Assembly: GCA_028285025.1 (NCBI GenBank)
Contig: JANQQH010000344.1
Location: 1 to 11,294, forward strand
Reading direction: 5' to 3'
From: Hyphomicrobiaceae bacterium
GTDB lineage: Bacteria > Pseudomonadota > Alphaproteobacteria > Rhizobiales > HXMU1428-3
Length of the DNA: 11,294 nt
Each line of letters starts with the position of its first letter. Position 1 is the first letter of the stretch. A model generated the notes under the pieces. It saw only the letters and a program-made list of their open reading frames with translations, made no database searches and was not told where the DNA came from. Made by a program: the position numbers and the translations under genes. Shown one piece after another: positions 6,358 through 11,294 of the stretch.

Positions 6358-7740
6358 TTGGTCACTTTGCAGCACTTCGGCCAGGTTCGCACTCAAGCGG
6401 CTTTGAGCTTGTTTGTTTCATGTCTTTTTTTTAGTCTTGGCCTGGAACCAGGCCGTGCTTTGGCGCAAACAAAGCCCGATCCAGCCTTGCGCGTTTGGAA
6501 AGCTCAGCTTTGGGAGCGGGCAAAACAAATGGGGATCCGTCGATCCACATTTGATGCTGCGATTAAAAATACGGTTCCCAATTATAAATTACCGCGCGTG
6601 CGCACCCATGTAAGTTGGAAAGCTCTGGCTGTGCAAGACAAACGGATTGCCAAAGCCAAGCCGCTGGCAGATGGTAAATTGCCAGCGTCTTGTTATCGGC
6701 CGCGACAAAAGGAATTTTTATTCCCGACCCGGTATTTTCCCAAAGATTATTTAGAGCGTCTTGTGGGCAGGGGTAAAGTTTTGCGGGCAAAATATCGTAG
6801 CGTGTTTGCACGGATAGAGCGACAATACGGTGTTGATATGCGCGCGGTGCTGGGCATTTGGGGGCGAGAGACGGCTTATGGCCAGGCCAAAAATAAGCAT
6901 GATGGCATTCGCACCTGGCTGTCTTTGGCGTATGCGGGAACGCCTGGGAAGCGCACTGATTATCAACAAAATTTGCTTTATGCCTTACAGTTTATTGATC
7001 AAGGCCATATTGCATTGGCTGATTATAAAACCACATTTGCCGGGGCCACAGGCTATCCGCAATTTACACCTGATGTGTTTGCGCTTTATGCGGTGGATTT
7101 TGATGGTGATGGGCGCAAGGATATTTGGAGTAGTGTGCCTGATGCTTTGGCATCAGCTGCCAATTATTTAAAAGGGATTGGCTGGCAAGCTGGTCAAGGG
7201 TGGGGCTATGAGGTGGTTGTGCCGCAAGGGTTTAATTGTGCTGATGAGGGGCCAGGTGGGCGTAAAAGTGTTGCTGAATGGAAAAAGCTTGGGGTGCGCC
7301 GGGTAAAGGGCCTTTCTGGTAAACCATTGCCTTTTCCTGATCTTGCTCAACAGGTTCAGTTTGTGGCCCCGGCTGGGATGTTGGGGCCGAAATTTTTGGT
7401 CACTGAAAACTTTGAGGTGTTTCGCCGTTATAATAAGGCGGATTTATATGCGTTATTTGTCGGCCATTTGGGGGATCGAATTTGGTGCCGTGGGGGGGCT
7501 AAACAGTGTGGGTTTAAGGCTGGTTGGCCGCAAAAAGATGCGTTTAATTTTTCCCGCAAGCGCATTTGTGAACTGCAAATTTATTTAAAACGCTCTGGGG
7601 CGTCCCAAGAAACGCCTGATGGTTTGTTTGGCGGCAAAACACGCAATGGCATTGGCAGCTATGAACGCCTGATTGGCAAACGCCCGAGCTGTTTTCCCAG
7701 TAAGGACCTTTTGGGTCAATTGCGTCGCTCTCAGCGTTGA
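6358..7740 (+). CDS. MltB-family lytic murein transglycosylase, cysteine-containing paralogue
   Basis: This protein of about 460 residues should cleave the MurNAc-GlcNAc bond of peptidoglycan in the periplasm, leaving 1,6-anhydro ends. The N-terminal hydrophobic segment ends in RALAQ, a likely signal peptidase I site. The SLT_2 domain (about 40-345) has the catalytic Glu171 in GIWGRETAYG, a calcium-type loop DFDGDGRKDIW and ALASAANYLKGIGW. A degraded peptidoglycan-binding-like segment follows (about 395-455; DGLFGGKTRNGI). The usual GAMGxxQF motif reads GATGYPQFTP here. Six cysteines lie in the mature part (112, 294, 377, 384, 404, 445), suggesting disulfides. I chose TTG at 6358 because CGGGGA lies just upstream; an in-frame TTG at 6334 would add eight residues. 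No ATG gives a full signal peptide. It may share the galE transcript. MltB family is sure; the exact role is not. Confidence 0.87.
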   Translation: MVTLQHFGQVRTQAALSLFVSCLFFSLGLEPGRALAQTKPDPALRVWKAQLWERAKQMGIRRSTFDAAIKNTVPNYKLPRVRTHVSWKALAVQDKRIAKAKPLADGKLPASCYRPRQKEFLFPTRYFPKDYLERLVGRGKVLRAKYRSVFARIERQYGVDMRAVLGIWGRETAYGQAKNKHDGIRTWLSLAYAGTPGKRTDYQQNLLYALQFIDQGHIALADYKTTFAGATGYPQFTPDVFALYAVDFDGDGRKDIWSSVPDALASAANYLKGIGWQAGQGWGYEVVVPQGFNCADEGPGGRKSVAEWKKLGVRRVKGLSGKPLPFPDLAQQVQFVAPAGMLGPKFLVTENFEVFRRYNKADLYALFVGHLGDRIWCRGGAKQCGFKAGWPQKDAFNFSRKRICELQIYLKRSGASQETPDGLFGGKTRNGIGSYERLIGKRPSCFPSKDLLGQLRRSQR

Positions 7741-7757
7741 TTTTGCACGTTAATGTA

Positions 7758-7777
7758 ATTATTTTTTCAAAAATAAT
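7758..7777. terminator. AT-only hairpin between the two transglycosylase genes
   Basis: ATTATTTTT and AAAAATAAT form a perfect 9-bp dyad around TC, 17 bases after the upstream stop codon. Its position fits a transcription end. However, the stem has no G-C pairs and no T-run follows on the plus strand, so terminator function is doubtful. Confidence 0.3.
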
Positions 7778-7824
7778 GTGTGTTTGGACAAGAAATTGCC
7801 AATCTCTGTTTCTATCAGAAATTG

Positions 7825-7833
7825 TGCTATAAA
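7825..7833 (+). promoter_or_regulatory. Putative extended -10 promoter for mltB2-DUF459
   Basis: TGC-TATAAA is an extended -10 element about 75 bases upstream of the next coding start. No good -35 lies 17 bases before it, which is tolerated by extended -10 promoters. This would start a transcript carrying the second transglycosylase and the DUF459 gene. Confidence 0.38.
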
Positions 7834-7906
7834 TGAGTTTGGTTTGCTCTTGAGCTTAATTCATTGTGCTCTTGCGTAAGATTGTGACACTTAACAGGCA
7901 AAATAT

Positions 7907-9151
7907 ATGCAAACACAAAAGGTTGGCGGATTGCAGATGGGGCGAAAGACACTGCCTTTTGGCCGGTGGGTTATTGGCTTGGCTGTTGGGCTGGTGGTGT
8001 TTAGCGGTTGTATTTCTCGCGCTCATGCAAAACAAGATTTTCGTCAATTCTTAGAAAGTTTTTGGCCTCAAGCCAAACGGGCTGGGGTGAGCCGGTCTAT
8101 GTTTTTGCGTGCCATTGGGGGGATCACGCCTGATCCATCGATTATGAAAGCGCAATCATCTCAGCCGGAGTTTGTCAGCCCTGTATGGACATATATTGAC
8201 CGGGCCGTTTCTGACAAGCGGCTTGAAGCTGGCAAGCAAGCAATGATCGAGCGTGAACAACTGCTCACCCAGATTAGCCAAAAATATGGGGTTGAGAAAC
8301 AGATCTTACTGGCCATTTGGGGGTTAGAGAGCACCTATGGCAAGAACAAGGGTGATAAGGATGTAATTCGCTCTTTGGCAACGATGGCTTATACAGGTAG
8401 GCGGCGCACTTATGGGCGCAAACAACTCATTGCTGCGCTTAAGATTTTACAAAAGGGTGATATTCATCTGAATGATTTTAGAGGTTCTTGGGCCGGTGCG
8501 ATGGGGCATACGCAATTTATCCCGACCACTTATAATCATTATGCCGTGGACTTTACCGGAGATGGCACACGAGATATTTGGAATTCTGTGGGTGATGCGC
8601 TGGCTTCTACGGCCAATTATTTGAAACGTTCTGGTTGGCAAACGGGCAAAACTTGGGGCTATGAAGTGGTGATGCCTAAGGGCTATAATTATGTTGTTTC
8701 TGGCCTTGGGATTAAGAAAAGTTTGAAGGCTTGGCAAAGGCTAGGGATTAAGCGGGTGAATGGGCGCGCTTTTCCGCGTCTTGGTGACCGGGCAGAGTTG
8801 TTGTTGCCAGCAGGGGCTCGCGGGCCGGCCTTCTTGGTATTGAAGAATTTTCGGGTTTTGATGCGCTATAATGTGTCTGTTTCTTATGTTTTGGCTGTTG
8901 GTCATTTGGGGGACCGCTTGTTAGGTTATGGGCCGTTTGTACAGCCTTGGCCGAAACAAGACCGGCTGTTAAAATATGTGGAGCAGAAGGAAATTCAGGT
9001 TCGGCTGAAACAAAAGGGCTATAAAATCGGCAAGATTGACGGTAAGATTGGTGGCCGAACAAAACGGGCTTTGCGTGCCTTTCAAAAGCGGGTTGGAGTG
9101 CCGGCTGATGGGCATCCGACTTATGCAATCTTGGAAAAATTGCGCCGCTAA
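7907..9151 (+). CDS. MltB-family lytic murein transglycosylase with peptidoglycan-binding domain
   Basis: This 414-residue periplasmic enzyme cuts peptidoglycan glycan strands non-hydrolytically. A hydrophobic N-terminal segment leads to VVFSGC, a possible lipobox, and then SRAHA-K, a possible signal peptidase I site, so it may be a lipoprotein like E. coli MltB or a soluble protein. The SLT_2 domain (about 45-340) contains catalytic Glu141 in AIWGLESTYG, the canonical GAMGHTQFIPTTY, YAVDFTGDGTRDIW and ALASTANYLKRSGW. A well-formed PG_binding_1 domain ends the protein (about 350-412; IQVRLKQKGYKIGKIDGKIG). The start is uncertain between ATG 7907 and ATG 7937; the latter removes ten residues and gives a more usual signal peptide. 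It is a diverged paralogue of the preceding gene. The DUF459 gene follows by under 40 bases, suggesting cotranscription. Confidence 0.92.
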   Translation: MQTQKVGGLQMGRKTLPFGRWVIGLAVGLVVFSGCISRAHAKQDFRQFLESFWPQAKRAGVSRSMFLRAIGGITPDPSIMKAQSSQPEFVSPVWTYIDRAVSDKRLEAGKQAMIEREQLLTQISQKYGVEKQILLAIWGLESTYGKNKGDKDVIRSLATMAYTGRRRTYGRKQLIAALKILQKGDIHLNDFRGSWAGAMGHTQFIPTTYNHYAVDFTGDGTRDIWNSVGDALASTANYLKRSGWQTGKTWGYEVVMPKGYNYVVSGLGIKKSLKAWQRLGIKRVNGRAFPRLGDRAELLLPAGARGPAFLVLKNFRVLMRYNVSVSYVLAVGHLGDRLLGYGPFVQPWPKQDRLLKYVEQKEIQVRLKQKGYKIGKIDGKIGGRTKRALRAFQKRVGVPADGHPTYAILEKLRR

Positions 9152-9189
9152 TTTTCTTGGTGGTGCGATGAAACGTCTTGAGATGGATG

Positions 9190-10497
9190 ATGAGACGACT
9201 TTTAAACATTAAGAGCTTTTGCCGACTTTTATGTCGTGTTTCGTTACTGGCAAGCGGGATGGTTTTGTTTGTTGGGCTGAATAGCTTTTCGGTTCAAGCG
9301 GCCTATGTTACGCCTTTTCCCTCTGGGGGAACTTATAAAATATTGGTTTTGGGTGATGGCTTTGCTGATGGCGCTTGGGTGGGGCTGAGCAGTGCGTTCA
9401 AGGGCAATCCAAAAATAGAAGTGTTTAAAGAGGTTAGTTATGGGGCAAGGCTAACGGCTCGAGGACGTCAAGATTGGCTTAAAAAACTTGATAAGATTTT
9501 AAACAAGCGTGCTTATGACATTTGTGTTGTTATGATCGGTTATGGAGACCGGCGCAAAATTACGATAAGAGGTAAATCCTATGCGGTTGGGTCGCCTCAA
9601 TGGCGCAGTTTTTACTCTGAGCGTATAAGGGGAGTTTTGCAAAAACTTAGCGCCAGGAAAATCTCTACTTATTGGGTAGGTATGCCAATTCCGCGTTCTA
9701 ACCGGGTACGTAGGGGACTTGAACTGATCAATGCTATTGTGAAACAAGAAACTGCACGCTTGCAAGTGCGCTATATTGATCAATGGTTCCATTTTGCGAA
9801 TGAAAATGGACAATACAGTCCTTATGGACCTGATGTGAATGGTAAGATCAGGTTGCTGAGAGCAAGAGACGGGGTGTTTTTTACTCGGGCCGGCTATGAA
9901 AAGTTAGGTTTTTTCATTCAAAAATTCATTCAGCAAGATTTGCGTGAGGCCAGGGCGGAGCGTGATATCCCTTTGTTAGGCGAGACGTCTGACCAAGAGT
10001 ATTTGCTCAATCGTTACGCACTGGATAATCCTAGAGAGCGCCGGTCTCGCAATCGGCAAAAAGCCGATCCAAAGACAGATAAGAAGTTAAAAGCGTTAGC
10101 AGGGACTTCTTCTGAACGTCAAAAATATGAGACGGCTAAGCATAGTAAAATCACTTTACCGGCAAAAAAGTCGCAATCGGGCAAAGAGATTGAGTTGAAA
10201 ATTATCCGTCCGGCTATTCCGGCGGTTGCGTTTACTATTTCGCGTCGCAACAATGCTTTTTCAAATGATCAGGGGGCTGCCGTTTTGATGAAAGAGCAAG
10301 ATGAGAAAATTACTGGCTTTTCAATTGCCTCTTCTTTGGGGCAAATTACCGGGAATAATGATCAACGCCGTATACCGCTTACTCAGACACCTTATTATAA
10401 ATTGGTGGTTCGCGGTGACGCTCAATTGGCAAAGCCGGGCCGCGCGGATTATTTTATTTTGCCAGCCTCAGCTCTAAAGCAAAAAACAGACAAATAA
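9190..10497 (+). CDS. DUF459/SGNH-hydrolase-fold protein lacking the catalytic residues
   Basis: This exported protein has about 435 residues. A signal peptide ends near FSVQA-AY. The SGNH-like domain (about 45-260) follows DUF459 proteins in order: YKILVLGD, VMIGYGDRR, YWVGMPIPRS, YSPYGPDVNGKIRLLRA and FTRAGYEKL. By comparison with family members as I remember them, the nucleophile Ser of GDS is Gly57, the Asn of GAND is Gly119, and the His of DGIHFT is Phe230. Hydrolase activity is therefore unlikely; binding of glycan or a scaffold role is a better guess. The remaining 175 residues are basic, low in recognisable motifs, and end with a KPGRADYF segment. The start is unclear: ATGs at 9187 and 9190 and a TTG at 9178 are in frame; GAG seven bases before 9190 decided the choice. 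The upstream neighbour is a lytic transglycosylase. Confidence 0.82.
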   Translation: MRRLLNIKSFCRLLCRVSLLASGMVLFVGLNSFSVQAAYVTPFPSGGTYKILVLGDGFADGAWVGLSSAFKGNPKIEVFKEVSYGARLTARGRQDWLKKLDKILNKRAYDICVVMIGYGDRRKITIRGKSYAVGSPQWRSFYSERIRGVLQKLSARKISTYWVGMPIPRSNRVRRGLELINAIVKQETARLQVRYIDQWFHFANENGQYSPYGPDVNGKIRLLRARDGVFFTRAGYEKLGFFIQKFIQQDLREARAERDIPLLGETSDQEYLLNRYALDNPRERRSRNRQKADPKTDKKLKALAGTSSERQKYETAKHSKITLPAKKSQSGKEIELKIIRPAIPAVAFTISRRNNAFSNDQGAAVLMKEQDEKITGFSIASSLGQITGNNDQRRIPLTQTPYYKLVVRGDAQLAKPGRADYFILPASALKQKTDK

Positions 10498-10498
10498 T

Positions 10499-10514
10499 TA
10501 AACGCGTTCGTTTA
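10499..10514. terminator. Small palindrome between convergent stops
   Basis: TAAACG-CGTT-CGTTTA is a perfect 6-bp stem with a 4-base loop between the convergent DUF459 and fliP genes, overlapping the fliP stop codon. It could act on both strands, but the stem is short and U-tracts are absent, so only weak support exists. Confidence 0.25.
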
Positions 10515-11294
10515 CCCGCCAAAACTTTTGACCAAACTGCCGGCAACCATATGCCAACCGTCCACCAAGACAAAAAATATGAGTTTAAAGGGCAGAGATA
10601 TCATCACTGGTGGGAGCATCATCATGCCCATGGACATCAGAACTGAGGCGACCACCAGATCAATCACCACAAAGGGCACGAAAATTAAAAACCCAATTTC
10701 AAACGCCCGGCGCAATTCAGAGATCATAAAGGCGGGGATGAGCACGGACATTGAGATCTCTTCCGGTGTTTGCGGTTTTGGTTTGCCAGATAAGTCTTGA
10801 AACAAAACCAGGTCTTTTTCGCGCACATGTTCACGCATGAAAACATGGAACGGGGCAGACGCTCTGGTAAAGGCCTCGTTGAGTTCGATTTCTTCTGCAA
10901 TCAGCGGTTGGACGCCATCTTCATAAGCTTTTTGTAACACTGGTGCCATAATAAAAGCGGTTAAAAACAGGGCCAGGCTGATCACCACATTGTTGGGGGG
11001 CGATTGTTGAATGCCGATGGCTGTGCGCAATAGCGAGAGCACAATGACAATCCGGGTGAAGGAGGTGACCATGATTAAAATGGACGGGGCGATGCTTAAG
11101 ATTGTGAGTAAGGCGATGATTTGTAACGCGCGCTCTGTGACCCCGCCGCCTTCACCCAAGGCAATGGAGATGTCTTGAGCTGCCGCTTGGCCGATAAACC
11201 CTGGGCTTATGAGCAATAGGGCGGCCATTGCTGTGATGCTTAAGCTAATAAAGCTGACAAGTAAAAGGCGCTGCCAGCGGGATGTTTGCTTTGT
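10512..11294 (-). CDS. fliP: Flagellar biosynthetic protein FliP (5' end outside window)
   Basis: FliP is the core subunit of the flagellar type III export gate, assembling with FliQ and FliR in the inner membrane. Landmarks are the hydrophobic N-terminal segment after the signal peptide (ILSIAPSILIMVTSFTRIVIVLSLLRTA), SPPNNVVISLALFLTAFIM, a hydrophilic periplasmic loop, VLIPAFMISELRRAFEIGF, and the methionine-rich MSMGMMMLPP before the conserved PFKLIFFVLVDGW near the end. An in-frame ATG at 11228 gives 238 residues. It has no ribosome binding site, and the frame stays open for 22 more codons to the edge, encoding a basic segment (SRWQR) and then hydrophobic residues. The true start with its cleavable signal peptide therefore lies beyond 11294. 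The gene is last of a leftward unit and converges on the DUF459 gene with 14 bases between stops. Confidence 0.93.
   Translation of the reverse strand, partial: TKQTSRWQRLLLVSFISLSITAMAALLLISPGFIGQAAAQDISIALGEGGGVTERALQIIALLTILSIAPSILIMVTSFTRIVIVLSLLRTAIGIQQSPPNNVVISLALFLTAFIMAPVLQKAYEDGVQPLIAEEIELNEAFTRASAPFHVFMREHVREKDLVLFQDLSGKPKPQTPEEISMSVLIPAFMISELRRAFEIGFLIFVPFVVIDLVVASVLMSMGMMMLPPVMISLPFKLIFFVLVDGWHMVAGSLVKSFGG

Noticed and set aside
8748..9209. 153-codon minus-strand frame opposite mltB2
   Set aside because: Despite its length, it overlaps the conserved C-terminal part of the transglycosylase and shows no domain, signal or plausible promoter.
9168..9212. 14-codon frame (MKRLEMDDETTFKH) overlapping the DUF459 start, possible leader peptide
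   Set aside because: The ribosome binding site is weak, the frame is short, and no attenuator-like structure follows; most likely chance.
1..11294. CRISPR arrays, tRNA or rRNA genes, transposases, phage or defence genes
   Set aside because: No regularly spaced repeats, RNA-gene cloverleaf signatures, terminal inverted repeats or relevant protein motifs were seen.

Overview
The window looks like a chromosomal segment of a motile, Gram-negative alphaproteobacterium of moderate-to-low GC content, probably near the Hyphomicrobiales or a related marine lineage. This placement rests on the flagellar stator and export genes, a beta-barrel outer-membrane protein of the putative-porin (BBP2-like) type, two MltB-type lytic transglycosylases and a DUF459/SGNH protein, a combination I associate with Alphaproteobacteria. 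It is inferred from gene content and was not tested by phylogeny. I see no mobile elements, tRNAs, rRNAs or CRISPR arrays.

Layout. At the left, motA and motB run leftwards as a two-gene stator operon whose residues resemble the sodium-type PomA/PomB branch. A 332-base divergent region follows. It holds a large inverted repeat just upstream of motA and a plausible sigma70-type promoter for the next gene. A 656-residue outer-membrane barrel protein with a very long charged, glutamine-rich N-terminal linker runs rightwards and converges with galU (leftwards, GTG start with a near-perfect ribosome binding site). A 317-base divergent spacer separates galU from galE (rightwards). Two MltB-family lytic transglycosylase genes follow in tandem, then a DUF459-family SGNH-fold gene, all rightwards. 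At the right edge fliP runs leftwards; its 5' end lies outside the window.

How the genes fit together. galU makes UDP-glucose and galE interconverts it with UDP-galactose, supplying surface polysaccharide. The transglycosylases cut peptidoglycan in the periplasm, and the second shares a probable transcript with the DUF459 gene. The stator proteins bind peptidoglycan and FliP builds the flagellar export gate. The theme is therefore the cell envelope, with flagellar genes on both sides.

Most notable points. (1) The DUF459 protein keeps the family scaffold, but the Ser, Asn and His positions expected for SGNH catalysis are Gly, Gly and Phe, so it is probably a pseudo-enzyme. (2) The first transglycosylase has six cysteines in its mature part and an altered active-site neighbourhood, while its tandem paralogue has none there. 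(3) The barrel protein has a roughly 230-residue disordered linker and a non-canonical C-terminus. (4) A 12-bp inverted repeat lies in the probable motA leader. No clearly new multi-gene system is evident; the best candidate for something undescribed is the transglycosylase plus catalytically dead SGNH pair.
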